Shown: positions 45,445 to 55,030, numbered from the stretch's first letter. The stretch is 64,000 nucleotides of DNA from an uncultured Roseibium sp. (GCF_947496995.1 NZ_CANMFD010000008.1:1-64000); one strand, 5' to 3'. Notes: generated from the letters alone by a model not told the origin. Translations and numbers: made by a program.

Positions 45445-46603
45445 CCGATTTCAGAGACACGAAGTAGCCGGGCCGGTAGTCGACCGGCAGGAAGCGCTCG
45501 TGCAGTTCGCCGAAGGTCCCGCTCGGATCAAGATCGGCGAACAGTTCCGGATGCAACCACTTGGCGATCTGCTGGATCGCAACGAACTGGTAGGGGCTGT
45601 TGTAGAACTGGTGCCAGATGGCGTGAACATTGTTGTCCTGGACCGCCTTGACGCCGGTAAAGCCGGGACGCTCCATCAGGCCCGCCAGCTTTTCGGACGA
45701 GACTTCCGGATCCGCACCACTGCCGACACCCACCCAGTTGCCGCCGGGTACGTACAGTTCCCAGTTGGCGCCGGTGACGATGACGTGGTCCGGGTTGGCC
45801 GCGATGATCTGCTCCGGGTTCACGGTGCCGAACGTGCCGGGAATGATGTCTCCGGCCATGTTCACGCCACCGGCGATTTCCACCATCTTGCCGAAGTTCT
45901 CGTTGCCGAAGGACATGCAGCAGTCATCGGAATAGCCGCCGGCCCGTTCCACGAAAACGACCGGGCGCTGCAGGTCGGCTTGTTGCGCCAGATTGCTGGT
46001 GACCTTTTCGATCTCGGCGGCACGGAACGCGATGAAATCCTCGGCCTTCTGTTCCTCGCCGAAGATCTTGCCGATCAGGCGCATGGACGGCTCGGTATTT
46101 TCCATCGGCTTGTCACGGAAGTCGACATAAACGACCGGAATACCGACCTTCGCCAGCTTCTCGATATAACCGCCGTCTTCCGTCGCTTCCTTGGCGTCAA
46201 TGTTCAGGATGATGACATCCGGCTCGAGGGCAACCGCCTGTTCGATGTCGAACGTGCCGTTCTTCATGCCGCCGAAAGTCGGCAGGTCGGCCATCTGCGG
46301 AAACTTTTCCAGGTACTGGTGATAGCCGTCATTGTCGGCCTTCTCGAAATCGTCCCGCCAGCCAACCACACGTTTGAAGGGCTCGTCGCCATCCAGCGCT
46401 GCGGTGAAATAGATCTGGCGGCCTTCGCCGAGAATGACCTTTTCCACCGGAGCCTCAACTTCGACGGTCCGCCCGGCAATGTCGGTCACCGTAACGGTTT
46501 CCGCGGCCATCAGGCCCGCCGGGAAAAGAACCGCTGCAAACATTGCGGAAGCCGCAAAAACGTTTTCGTATCTCACATCTGCCTCAAATCTGGAATTTAA
46601 CAT
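45437..46603 (-). CDS. Periplasmic metal-chelate binding protein of the FecCD importer
   Basis: A 388-residue protein. The signal region is unusual, with a charged N-terminus (MLNSRFEADVRYENV) before the hydrophobic core, and the mature part begins near AAETVTVTDIAG. The class-III fold is seen in VEAPVEKVILGEG, LEPDVIILNIDA and the C-terminal KWLHPELFADLDP. FVERAGGYSDDCC has an unusual Cys pair. The family carries iron-siderophores, haem or cobalamin; the ligand is unknown. Confidence 0.92.
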   Translation of the reverse strand: MLNSRFEADVRYENVFAASAMFAAVLFPAGLMAAETVTVTDIAGRTVEVEAPVEKVILGEGRQIYFTAALDGDEPFKRVVGWRDDFEKADNDGYHQYLEKFPQMADLPTFGGMKNGTFDIEQAVALEPDVIILNIDAKEATEDGGYIEKLAKVGIPVVYVDFRDKPMENTEPSMRLIGKIFGEEQKAEDFIAFRAAEIEKVTSNLAQQADLQRPVVFVERAGGYSDDCCMSFGNENFGKMVEIAGGVNMAGDIIPGTFGTVNPEQIIAANPDHVIVTGANWELYVPGGNWVGVGSGADPEVSSEKLAGLMERPGFTGVKAVQDNNVHAIWHQFYNSPYQFVAIQQIAKWLHPELFADLDPSGTFGELHERFLPVDYRPGYFVSLKSDG

Positions 46604-46607
46604 GAGT

Positions 46608-46650
46608 TTTATACTCTTGTTTTCTCCTATTTTTCCTGAGTATATGAGTC
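46608..46650. promoter_or_regulatory. Inverted repeat in the importer-methyltransferase divergent region
   Basis: TATACTC (46610-46616) and GAGTATA (46638-46644) form an inverted repeat around 21 bp of T-rich DNA. ATGAGT flanks the left arm at 46602, partly in the start codon region, and ATGAGTC follows the right arm. The whole 96-bp spacer is AT-rich, unlike its surroundings. A metal regulator (Fur, Irr or similar) would be expected here, but the repeat does not match the Irr ICE motif well. Confidence 0.45.
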
Positions 46651-46699
46651 AAGTTCTATCTTCTGGAACGATTCCAACTCACACGAGGCTCCGGCAAAC

Positions 46700-47509
46700 A
46701 TGAGCGGCACGGAAACGCTGTCGAACTACGATCTGCGCGAAGAAATCAAGGAATACTGGGGCAAACGGGCGGAAACCTTCGACACGCAGCCCGGCCATGA
46801 AATCTTCTCCGAAGAGGAGAGAGAAGCCTGGCACGGTCTGTTTCAACGGCACCTGGGATCAGGAGGCGGGCGCACGGCTCTGGATCTTGCCTGCGGCACT
46901 GGCGTCATCTCCCACCTCCTCGACGATCTCGAATTCACGGTGACAGGCATGGACTGGGCCGAGCCGATGCTGGAGCGGGCCCGAGCCAAGGCCAAGGCAC
47001 GGCAACGCCAGATCCGGTTTCTGATGGGCGATGCCGAACGCACCCTGGAGCCTGCGGACCGGTATGACGTTGTCGCCTGCAGGCACCTTGTCTGGACGCT
47101 GGTCGACCCTCATGCCGCGTTTCGCGAGTGGCACCGGGTACTCAAACCGGGGGGCAGACTGCTGGTCGTCGACGGGGACTTCGTCAATGCCGGGCTGGTC
47201 TCAAGGCTCATGGCCGGGCTGTCCCGGGTCCTGGAAAAATTTTCGTCTTCAAGTCCGGTCCAAACGGCCGGAAGCTCGCCAGACATGAGGGACATGCATC
47301 GCAGCATCCTGTCGCGGGTGTATTTCCACGACGGTGCGCGGGCGGAAGCGGTGGCACAACTGCTGGAGGAAACAGGGTTTTCCAACATCAGAATCGACAG
47401 GAACCTGCGCGCCGTCAAAAAGGCGCAGGCCCGGGACTTCCCGTTCCTGAAGGGCCTTGAGCGGGCCGCCCAGCATCGCTACGCAATCACGGCAGTGAAA
47501 CCGGACTGA
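46700..47509 (+). CDS. Class I SAM-dependent methyltransferase
   Basis: A 269-residue protein. Motif I is LDLACGTGVISHLL, motif II VTGMDWAEPMLERAR, then DVVACRHLVWTL and the post-motif LKPGGRLLVVDGDF. A N-terminal cap (EIKEYWGKRAETFD) is shared with methyltransferases encoded beside iron-type importers. It is divergent from the FecBCD-like operon with a 96-bp spacer. The acceptor is unknown; a role in handling the imported chelate or corrinoid is inference. Confidence 0.88.
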   Translation: MSGTETLSNYDLREEIKEYWGKRAETFDTQPGHEIFSEEEREAWHGLFQRHLGSGGGRTALDLACGTGVISHLLDDLEFTVTGMDWAEPMLERARAKAKARQRQIRFLMGDAERTLEPADRYDVVACRHLVWTLVDPHAAFREWHRVLKPGGRLLVVDGDFVNAGLVSRLMAGLSRVLEKFSSSSPVQTAGSSPDMRDMHRSILSRVYFHDGARAEAVAQLLEETGFSNIRIDRNLRAVKKAQARDFPFLKGLERAAQHRYAITAVKPD

Positions 47510-47539
47510 CAGGGCTGGCGGACCTCGCTGCGCCCTACC

Positions 47540-48103
47540 TTAGGCGACCGGACGGGTCGCCCAGGCCGCGATGGCACCGTGCAGGGCGAGGATTAGCGCC
47601 GCGCCGGTCAGGTGCTGGACAAGGCTCGCCGGCTGGGCGGCAAGGATCCAGGCGGACAGCGGCAGGAACAGGACGATGGCGGTAACAAGACCGGGATTCC
47701 CCTGCCGCGTGCGGATCGCGGCAGCAATGTGAACCAGGGCATTGATGGCCATCAGATAGGCGGCAACGACACCCCAGCCAGGCGCGACGCGCGCGGCGAA
47801 GAAGACGGCAAGCAGAAGAAACCACACGAAGACCACGTTGATGATCCAGACGGCGCCGTTGCCCAGCCCCCGAGCCTGCGGTCCGAGCATGAGGTTGATG
47901 CTCTTCCGGAAACGGTCGGCATCGTGCTCTTCGTACTGGTGCAGCATGTAGACGGGCAGGGCCAGGTAAACCGGCAGCAGGATCCCGTCCACGAAGGGAG
48001 CGAACCCGATCAGGAACAGGGCAAGCGGCAGCGCGCCATAGACCCAGTTTGCCGTCAGCCGGCCAGCCCGGCCCTCGCTCGGTTGCTCAATACCGTCCGT
48101 CAT
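47540..48103 (-). CDS. HXXEE-domain membrane protein
   Basis: A 187-residue membrane protein with about five or six hydrophobic segments. HQYEEHDADRFRKSIN is the HXXEE signature, in a loop after the second segment; the conserved His and Glu suggest metal or substrate binding. The function of the family is unknown. It is convergent with the methyltransferase, 30 bp apart. Confidence 0.88.
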   Translation of the reverse strand: MTDGIEQPSEGRAGRLTANWVYGALPLALFLIGFAPFVDGILLPVYLALPVYMLHQYEEHDADRFRKSINLMLGPQARGLGNGAVWIINVVFVWFLLLAVFFAARVAPGWGVVAAYLMAINALVHIAAAIRTRQGNPGLVTAIVLFLPLSAWILAAQPASLVQHLTGAALILALHGAIAAWATRPVA

Positions 48104-48488
48104 CTGCCGGTTCTTCCCCCGCTCCGCAATTTGGTCCGAAATGCCTAGCCGCGAGCATAGACCATATCGGTTTACACAATGCCAACGGGCGCACTCCCAG
48201 CCTCCGGCAGGGACGCCGCAATCGCCCCGACCATCTGGTTCAGATCACCAGTACAGCGCTAAGCGAAGCGGTTGGGCGCACCGGCGGGCGCCGCCTACTT
48301 GATCATCGCCATCGTGATCCGCGCGCAAGCGCATCCGGTGGGCGACGTTGAACAAGAAGACATGGCGGCGGAGACACTGTCGCGCTATATCGGTCATAGT
48401 GGCCCGCCGCCCCATTCACCCATCGGACTAGGCCAGGGACCTATCCAAGGCCTTTCAGTCGGCTTGGCTTTTGCACTAATGTGCCCTC
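48104..48488. other. Intergenic region, nothing recognised
   Basis: 385 bp between divergent genes. A small open frame at 48272-48496 was considered and not accepted. A GC-rich hairpin-like stretch occurs near 48275-48296. The promoter of the hybrid kinase must lie here, but I cannot point to it. Confidence 0.4.
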
Positions 48489-50462
48489 ATGGATGAGACT
48501 CAGCAGCTCAAAACGCAGCTTGATCTGATGCAGGCCGCGCTCGATCACATCAATCAGGGCTTTTCGGTCTTCGATGCGGATCTGCGGCTGGTCGCCTGGA
48601 ACCGCGGCCTTTGGGAGATGCTTGATTTTCCGCAAGGATTGGCGCGGCGCGGGACCCACCTTGAGGAATTCCTGCGGGTGAACGCCGAGCGCGGCGAATA
48701 CGGGCCCGGCGACATCGAAGGCAAGATCCGGCGGAGACTGAAACGCGCCGAACTGTTCGAGCCGCATTATTTCGAGCGCATCCGCCCCAACGGCCAGATC
48801 ATCGCGGTCTCCGGGACGCCGCTGCCACGAGGCGGTTTCGTCACCACCTATTGGGACGTGACCAAGGACCGGCGCCGCCAGGAAAAGCTGGAGCGCACGG
48901 TGGAAGAACGCACCCGGGCGCTGCGGCAGTCGGAGGATTGGCTGCGGCTGGTGACCGACAACATTCCGGCCCTGATCGCCTATCTCGCCCCCGGTCCGGT
49001 GTTCCGCTTCGCCAATCGCCGCTATGCTGACTGGTTCGGCCAGTCGGTCGCTTCGATCGCTGGCCGCCCCGCACCGGAAGTCGTTGGCCCGGAGCTCTTC
49101 AAGATTCTGGAGCCGCATATCAACCGGGCCTTCGAAGGCAACGCGGTCAGCTACGAATACCAGCGCGAACGCCCCGACGGTTCCAGCGCCTATATGCGTT
49201 CGACCCTGATACCCGACATGACCCAGGACGGCCGGACGCTTGGGATCTTCGTACTGTCGCTGGATGCAACCGACCAGAAACAGGCCGAAGCCGCGCTGGT
49301 GCAATCGCAGCGTATGGACGCGGTCGGCAAGCTGACCGGCGGCCTCGCCCATGATTTCAACAATCTTCTGGCCATCCTGATGGGCAATCTTCTCAGCCTC
49401 GGCCGGATGGACACTCCGATCGCGAAGGAAACGCTCGACACCAAGCTGTCGCCGATGCTGGAGGCCACCAAACGCGGATCCGACCTGATCCAGCGCCTGC
49501 TCCTCTTCAGCCGCGGCAAGGAGATCGACCCGCAAACGGTCTCGCTCGCCCGGGTTATCGCCAGCGCCGGCCGACTTCTGGAAGGCTCCTTGCCCTCGGC
49601 CATCGTCCTTGAAACGGAAATCGAGAACCGGGACATCGCCGCGCGTATCGACCCCACCCAGATGGAAACGGCGCTGATCAACCTTGCCTTCAACGCGCGC
49701 GACGCCATGCCGGAAGGCGGAACCCTGCGCATCGCGCTCACCGAAACACAGCTTGAACGGCGGGAAGCCGATGAGCTTGGCGTCGCGCCGGGAGCTTATG
49801 CGCAGATTATCGTGGAAGACACCGGCAGCGGCATGGACGCGCAAACCCAGTTGCAGGTCTTCGAGCCGTTTTTCACCACCAAGACCTTCGGCACCGGCAG
49901 CGGCCTAGGTCTGTCGATGGTCTATGGCTTCATCCGCCAGTCCGGAGGCGCCATCCAGGTCAGCAGCGCCCTCGGCATCGGTACCTATCTGACGCTCTAC
50001 CTGCCGCTGAAACGGCTGGAAGCCTGTGACGGCGGGTCTCCGTCCGAGACCCAAGGCGCCCGGCCACCGCGCGGCCAGGGCGAACTTCTGTTGCTGGTCG
50101 AGGACGATCCCGATGTCGCCAACACGGTGACCGAGCAATTGCAGAATCTCGGCTATTCGGTCCTGCGCGCGGAAAGCGCGGAAGATGCGCGCAGTCTCGC
50201 GCTGGACGTTCCGGAACTGCGCGCCGTTCTTACCGACATCATCATGCCCGGGCAGATAAACGGCCTGGCGCTGGCCCGCGAAATTCATCAGAAGCGCAAC
50301 GACCTCGCCATAGCGCTCATGTCCGGCTACGCTGACTGGTCGGCCCTTGCGGGTCAAGACACCCGCTGCGAATTTCCGGTTCTGGCAAAACCCTTCGCGG
50401 AAGATCAGCTTGCAGACACTCTCCGCACTATCCTTGCCACGCCACCAGTCGCGGTTTCATAG
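48489..50462 (+). CDS. Soluble PAS hybrid histidine kinase
   Basis: A 657-residue cytosolic sensor without membrane segments. The domains are PAS_7 (about 10-130; LDHINQGFSVFDADLRLVAW), a short coiled coil, a second PAS (about 150-270), HisKA with the phospho-His in GGLAHDFNNLLAILMGNLLS, HATPase_c (FNARDAMPEGG, DTGSGMD, GSGLGLSMVYG) and a C-terminal receiver (LLVEDDPDVANTV, DIIMPG, AKPF). The receiver suggests phosphorelay or self-tuning. The next gene starts directly after its stop codon. Confidence 0.94.
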   Translation: MDETQQLKTQLDLMQAALDHINQGFSVFDADLRLVAWNRGLWEMLDFPQGLARRGTHLEEFLRVNAERGEYGPGDIEGKIRRRLKRAELFEPHYFERIRPNGQIIAVSGTPLPRGGFVTTYWDVTKDRRRQEKLERTVEERTRALRQSEDWLRLVTDNIPALIAYLAPGPVFRFANRRYADWFGQSVASIAGRPAPEVVGPELFKILEPHINRAFEGNAVSYEYQRERPDGSSAYMRSTLIPDMTQDGRTLGIFVLSLDATDQKQAEAALVQSQRMDAVGKLTGGLAHDFNNLLAILMGNLLSLGRMDTPIAKETLDTKLSPMLEATKRGSDLIQRLLLFSRGKEIDPQTVSLARVIASAGRLLEGSLPSAIVLETEIENRDIAARIDPTQMETALINLAFNARDAMPEGGTLRIALTETQLERREADELGVAPGAYAQIIVEDTGSGMDAQTQLQVFEPFFTTKTFGTGSGLGLSMVYGFIRQSGGAIQVSSALGIGTYLTLYLPLKRLEACDGGSPSETQGARPPRGQGELLLLVEDDPDVANTVTEQLQNLGYSVLRAESAEDARSLALDVPELRAVLTDIIMPGQINGLALAREIHQKRNDLAIALMSGYADWSALAGQDTRCEFPVLAKPFAEDQLADTLRTILATPPVAVS

Positions 50463-51203
50463 ATGACCAGGGACCGAGCCTTGCAGACACATACTGAACC
50501 GTTGGCCAAACCCAAGGTCTTCATCGTCGATGATGAACCGGAAATCGGCAATCTGCTGCTGGATGCCATGTCCCAGTTCAACATACAGGGTCAGGTGCTT
50601 TCAACCGCGGCACAGATGCTCGATGCGCTGAAATACGACAAGCCGGATGCCTGCATCGTCGATCTTGGCCTGCCCGACATGGAAGGCATGGCCCTTATAA
50701 ACGAAATCCGCCGGCAATCCTCCGTGCCGATCATCGTACTCTCCGCGCGCGGTCACTCCAGCGACCGCGTCATGGGCCTGGAACTCGGTGCGGACGATTA
50801 TGTGGTCAAGCCGTTCGACCCGCGCGAGGTTGTCGCCCGCATCCGCTCCATTCTACGCCGCGCCTCGGGACGCGAACAGCCGGTGCGCGGTGCGGAACAG
50901 GCACGCTTCGAGGGCTGGATCTACCAGCCTTCCTCGCACAGCCTGATCTCGCCGGAGGGAGAGGAGACATTTCTGTCCACCGGCGAAGCAACATTGCTGG
51001 AAGCGCTGCTGCGGGCGCCGAAACGGGTTCTGACACGGGACTACCTGCTGGAACACGGCGGCCGCGACGAAAGCCTCGATCGGTCGATCGACGTGCGCAT
51101 CTCGCGCATCCGCAAGAAGCTCACCCGCAACAACGAACCGGCCCACATCCGCACTATCTACGGTTCCGGCTACATGCTCGCCTGCGATGTGAAGTGGGGG
51201 TAA
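50463..51203 (+). CDS. OmpR-type response regulator
   Basis: A 246-residue regulator. The receiver (about 18-130) has FIVDDEPEIG, the phospho-Asp in CIVDLGLPDMEG, LSARG and VKPFD. The winged-helix domain (about 150-240) has STGEATLLEALLRAPKRVLT, DRSIDVRISRIRKK and IRTIYGSGYML. Its ATG follows the kinase TAG without a gap, so the two form one operon. Target genes are not evident. Confidence 0.95.
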   Translation: MTRDRALQTHTEPLAKPKVFIVDDEPEIGNLLLDAMSQFNIQGQVLSTAAQMLDALKYDKPDACIVDLGLPDMEGMALINEIRRQSSVPIIVLSARGHSSDRVMGLELGADDYVVKPFDPREVVARIRSILRRASGREQPVRGAEQARFEGWIYQPSSHSLISPEGEETFLSTGEATLLEALLRAPKRVLTRDYLLEHGGRDESLDRSIDVRISRIRKKLTRNNEPAHIRTIYGSGYMLACDVKWG

Positions 51204-51234
51204 TCCCTTCAGGACACGCAACTTCTCCCGCGTC

Positions 51235-51295
51235 GTCCCGGACCTGATCCGGGACTTTTCTGGCGTGGAGAACGGCCCCGGCACAAGGCCGGGGC
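51235..51295. repeat. Paired 21-bp palindromes (copy B)
   Basis: Palindromes at 51235-51255 (GTCCCGG...CCGGGAC) and 51275-51295 (GCCCCGG...CCGGGGC) are 19 bp apart and fill the gap between the convergent regulator and TRAP genes. As hairpins they may also act in transcription termination for both strands. Confidence 0.85.
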
Positions 51296-51308
51296 TGCAG
51301 GGATCAAT

Positions 51309-53975
51309 CTAGAAGCTCAGCGAGACATCCCGATGACTGGAGAGGCAGGCGGCGACGTCGAGGGCCATGTCCGTCGGCAGGCGGTCCTGCTGGCGCAGTC
51401 CGATCGTGTCAACAACCGCCGCATTGTATGCGGTAAGCTGCGGCAGGATCTCCGTGGCGGCCTTCTGCCGCCATGCCAGATCGGCATCGAGCGCGGCGAT
51501 CGACTTGTCGATTTCGGCCACTGCTTCTTCCGCGTTCGGCTGCCGGCTGCGCATGATCTTGCGGGCCTCGCTCAATCCGCTGCGGATGTCACTCGTGCCT
51601 TCCGCGTCGCCGATCCGGGACCGCATCTCTGAAATCGCTTCTTCTGCAGCTTCCGGATCAAGACCGGGCACTTCAGCCTTCAGCGCTTCCAGCTCGGGCC
51701 GGAAACTCGCCACCAGATCCGTATCGGCAAGGATCGCCTTCAGCTCGAGGACGGGCTCATAGGCCTGATCCACGGTCCGCCGGTAGGTCAGGCGTGCCGT
51801 GTTTTCCTCTTTCTGAATTTTCGAGAAGGTCGCGTAGACTTCCTTCCAGTCAGACGGAATTCTCGCCAGCAGAGCATCATGCTCGGCCTGGAGGACCTCG
51901 ATGCGTTCGCGGGCGCGTTCACCCTGCGCTTCCGTGAAGACACCGGTGCCACCGGACCGGGTGACGATCACTTCAAGCTCTTCGATCCGCTCCTCGATCC
52001 TGAGGGCATCGCGTTCAAGCGCGCGAACCTCGACGTGAACCGGTTTGTAGGCGACGGCTGCTTCCGCGACCTTTACTTCGGCATCCTTGATCGCCTGCAT
52101 CAGCGGTATCGCTTCGCGGGCCTTTTCAAAGCCTTCCTGCAGATCCTCGCGCAGGTCTTCCGGCAGGTAGCTCATATCGATGGCTTCCGCGGACTGTATC
52201 GCCGCCAGAATGCCGGCGCCGTTCTGCTGGAATTTCTCGTGAACGAGGGATTCCATGCAGTATTGCAGACGCGGATTTTTCGGCGGAGGCGCTGTCTCTG
52301 ACAGGAGCGTAGACCGGTTCGGCAGGTAGTTCACCAGCTGCGGATAAAGTCCGACGATTCCCAGGGCAACGAGCTGCAGGCAGATAAAAGCGATCACGCC
52401 CTTGTACATGTCCAGGGTCTTGACCACCGCCGGCGCGACACCGCGCAGATAAAACAGCGCAAAACCGAAGGGCGGCGTCAGGAAGGACGTCTGGATGTTC
52501 AGGCCGATCATCACGCCCAGCCACACGGCCGTGACGTTGGCTTCCGGGTCCGCCAGCAGGATCGGCGCTACGATCGGCACCACCACAACGGCGATTTCGA
52601 TGAAGTCGAGGAAGAAGCCGAGGACGAAGATCACCAGCATCACGATCAGGAACTGCGCCCAGAAACCGCCCGGCAGGCCCTGAAGGAAGTCCTTCACAAG
52701 GTCCTCGCCCCCGAATGCCCGGAAGGCGGACGTCAGCATGGCGGCGCCAAGCAGGATGATGAACACCAGCGACGTGGTCTTGGCGGTTTCCACCATGACG
52801 CCGCGCAACGTGTTTTCCAGTTTCAGCGTACGCCAGCCGGACCAGAAGATCGCGATCAGCAGCAGCGAGACGGCGATGATCGCCAGAATCAACGCCAGCA
52901 GATCGTCGCTGGTCTGGATCAGCTTGATGTTGACCGCGCCGAAGAAACCGACAATCACGGCGAGACCGAGCAGGGCCAGGATGGCGATGATCGCCGGAGA
53001 ATAAGCCCCGCGTTTGCCGTCCCGGAGCCGGTATCCGGCCATGACCATGGCGCCGACGGCACCGATGGCGCCAGCCTGGTTGACGGTAGCAACACCGGCG
53101 ACGATCGAGCCGAGCACAAGGAAGATCAGCGCCAGCGGCGGCACCAGAGTGAGGACGACCTTGACCGCGAACTGGCGCGTGAAGGTACCCTCTTCATGGA
53201 CGGCCGGCGCCGATTTCGGGTTCAGCAGTGCGAACCCGAGGATGAAAAGCATGTAAAGCCCGACGAGAACCAACCCGGGCAGGAACGCTCCAAGGAACAT
53301 TTCCCCGGCACTCGTCGAAACGACGGAAAAGTCGGACGGCATCGAAAGTTCGCCGGTGCTCGACTTGTAGAGCGTCTGGCGCAGCGAGCCGGCCTGATCG
53401 ACGGCGCTGGCAAGCTGGTCGGCCAGGATGATGAGCACGATGGAAGGCGGGATGATCTGGCCGAGCGTGCCTGAAGCGGCGATGGTGCCCGTTGCCAGCG
53501 GCACCGAATATTTGTTGCGCAGCATGGCCGGAAGGGAGATCAGACCCATGGCCACCACGGTCGCGCCGACGATGCCTGTGGTCGCCGCCAGAAGTGCGCC
53601 GACGAACACCACCGAAATGCCGAGACCGCCCGGAACCGGCCCGAACAGCCGCGCCATCGTCACCAGCAGGTCTTCGGCGATCTTGGAGCGCTGCAGCATG
53701 ATCCCCATGAAGACGAAGAGCGGGATGGCAATCAGCGTATCCCGCTCGGCCTCCCAGTAGATGCCGCGGAAGTTGGTCACCCCGGCGCTTAGCCACTGAC
53801 CCGGACCGCCGTGAGAGAAATAGGCCCCGGTATCGTCTGCGAACAGGTACCCCGTTCCGGCCGCGATGCCGATGGTCAGGATGGCGGACCCAGGCAGGGC
53901 GAAGGCGACCGGAAAACCGGAGCCGAGCGCGAACGCCATCAGGAGAACTAGGAGAAGAAGGAAGAAAAGTTCCAT
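51309..53975 (-). CDS. dctM: TRAP transporter large permease with a C-terminal coiled-coil extension
   Basis: An 888-residue protein, about twice the usual 430. The first 585 residues are the DctM membrane domain with more than a dozen segments (FVFMGIMLQRSKIAEDLL, GTIAASGTLGQIIPPSIVLI, FLDFIEIAVVVVPIVAPIL, FLTPPFGFALFYLRG) and an insertion, as in TakM-like permeases. The last 290 or so are hydrophilic, rich in Glu, Ala, Arg and Lys, with long heptad-like stretches (RDALRIEERIEELEVIV, IEVLQAEHDALLARI). The tail should lie in the cytoplasm or periplasm depending on segment count, and no known domain was recognised in it. Confidence 0.92.
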   Translation of the reverse strand: MELFFLLLLVLLMAFALGSGFPVAFALPGSAILTIGIAAGTGYLFADDTGAYFSHGGPGQWLSAGVTNFRGIYWEAERDTLIAIPLFVFMGIMLQRSKIAEDLLVTMARLFGPVPGGLGISVVFVGALLAATTGIVGATVVAMGLISLPAMLRNKYSVPLATGTIAASGTLGQIIPPSIVLIILADQLASAVDQAGSLRQTLYKSSTGELSMPSDFSVVSTSAGEMFLGAFLPGLVLVGLYMLFILGFALLNPKSAPAVHEEGTFTRQFAVKVVLTLVPPLALIFLVLGSIVAGVATVNQAGAIGAVGAMVMAGYRLRDGKRGAYSPAIIAILALLGLAVIVGFFGAVNIKLIQTSDDLLALILAIIAVSLLLIAIFWSGWRTLKLENTLRGVMVETAKTTSLVFIILLGAAMLTSAFRAFGGEDLVKDFLQGLPGGFWAQFLIVMLVIFVLGFFLDFIEIAVVVVPIVAPILLADPEANVTAVWLGVMIGLNIQTSFLTPPFGFALFYLRGVAPAVVKTLDMYKGVIAFICLQLVALGIVGLYPQLVNYLPNRSTLLSETAPPPKNPRLQYCMESLVHEKFQQNGAGILAAIQSAEAIDMSYLPEDLREDLQEGFEKAREAIPLMQAIKDAEVKVAEAAVAYKPVHVEVRALERDALRIEERIEELEVIVTRSGGTGVFTEAQGERARERIEVLQAEHDALLARIPSDWKEVYATFSKIQKEENTARLTYRRTVDQAYEPVLELKAILADTDLVASFRPELEALKAEVPGLDPEAAEEAISEMRSRIGDAEGTSDIRSGLSEARKIMRSRQPNAEEAVAEIDKSIAALDADLAWRQKAATEILPQLTAYNAAVVDTIGLRQQDRLPTDMALDVAACLSSHRDVSLSF

Positions 53976-53995
53976 ATCGAGCGGTCTCGTCGGCG

Positions 53996-55030
53996 CTATT
54001 GAACAGAATGGCTGTCGTGATCCCGGCCGCCCGGTTCACCGCGAATATCGGCAACCGCATCCATGAAATAAGCCACGAACTGGATCATCATGGAAACGGC
54101 AAACACGCCAAGGAAGCCTGCCATCAGATATTTCACGAACAGGCCGAAGCCCGCCTGTGTCGTCTCGTAGGTCAGGATAGGACTGTTGATGATGTTCTGC
54201 TTGCCGCCCATGCCGATGACCAGGATCACGGTGCACAGGCTCATGCCGAGGGCAACCGATCCGATGGCGTTCACATAGCCCTTCGTCCTGGTGGACAGGC
54301 CGGCGTAGAAGACATCCACCCTCACGTGCCCTTCCTCCAGCAGCGTATAGGCGCTGGCGAACAGGAACAGCGCCGCATACCAGAAGCGAACCAGATCGGC
54401 CAGGAACGCCTGCTCGTAGGAAAACACGAAACGCCCGATCACGATCAGGAGTTCGGCGACAACCACCAGAAGCGCCAGCCAGGTGAAGCCGAGCGTGCGG
54501 GTGAAGGCAGCAATGACAACCGAAAGGGCGATAAGCGGCATGTGAAGATAAGGGCCGCGGAACCGGGCGCGGCCAAGATCGTCCGCCAGCTCCTGGCCGA
54601 CAACACCGGACAGCAGATCCTCGATGCGCAGAAAGGAGATCACGCTGTCGGTGAAACCGACGATGAGCACGGCAAAAAACGCGGCCCGTATCAGGAAGGC
54701 GTTGATGTTGCTGATCCTGCGACTGTCCTCGCGCAGGGTCCAGCTGCTTTTCAGCACATAGGCGACAGCGCCGAGTACCAGCGCCGCATAGAGGGCAAGC
54801 TGCAGCCACGACCAGAGGATCGGCAGCGACCCGTTGGCCGCCCCGCCGTAAATCGGCGCGACACCGGGAAGATCCTGCCAGTATGTCAGATAGTTGTTGA
54901 GCAAATACGCCGTCATGAGGGCCAATACGATCCAGCCGAACAGGCGAGAGATGCGGGCGCTTTCCGGCGAGTGCGTTTCACCGGATTTCATAACAGGCGA
55001 GCCGTCTTGAACCATGTCCAAGGCCGTCAT
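53996..55030 (-). CDS. dctQ: TRAP transporter small permease, large TakQ-type
   Basis: A 344-residue membrane protein, longer than the usual 170-200, with about seven to eight segments. The last four (about 185-335; FVFSYEQAFLADLVRFWYAA, ASAYTLLEEGHVRVDVFYAG) form the DctQ core, in which LLEEGHVRVDVFY is the signature. The first half is an extra membrane domain typical of the TakQ subgroup. It lies 20 bp upstream of the large permease. Confidence 0.92.
   Translation of the reverse strand: MTALDMVQDGSPVMKSGETHSPESARISRLFGWIVLALMTAYLLNNYLTYWQDLPGVAPIYGGAANGSLPILWSWLQLALYAALVLGAVAYVLKSSWTLREDSRRISNINAFLIRAAFFAVLIVGFTDSVISFLRIEDLLSGVVGQELADDLGRARFRGPYLHMPLIALSVVIAAFTRTLGFTWLALLVVVAELLIVIGRFVFSYEQAFLADLVRFWYAALFLFASAYTLLEEGHVRVDVFYAGLSTRTKGYVNAIGSVALGMSLCTVILVIGMGGKQNIINSPILTYETTQAGFGLFVKYLMAGFLGVFAVSMMIQFVAYFMDAVADIRGEPGGRDHDSHSVQ

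Noticed and set aside
48272..48496. A 74-codon frame before the hybrid kinase
   Set aside because: No family resemblance, and it overlaps the kinase start in another frame.
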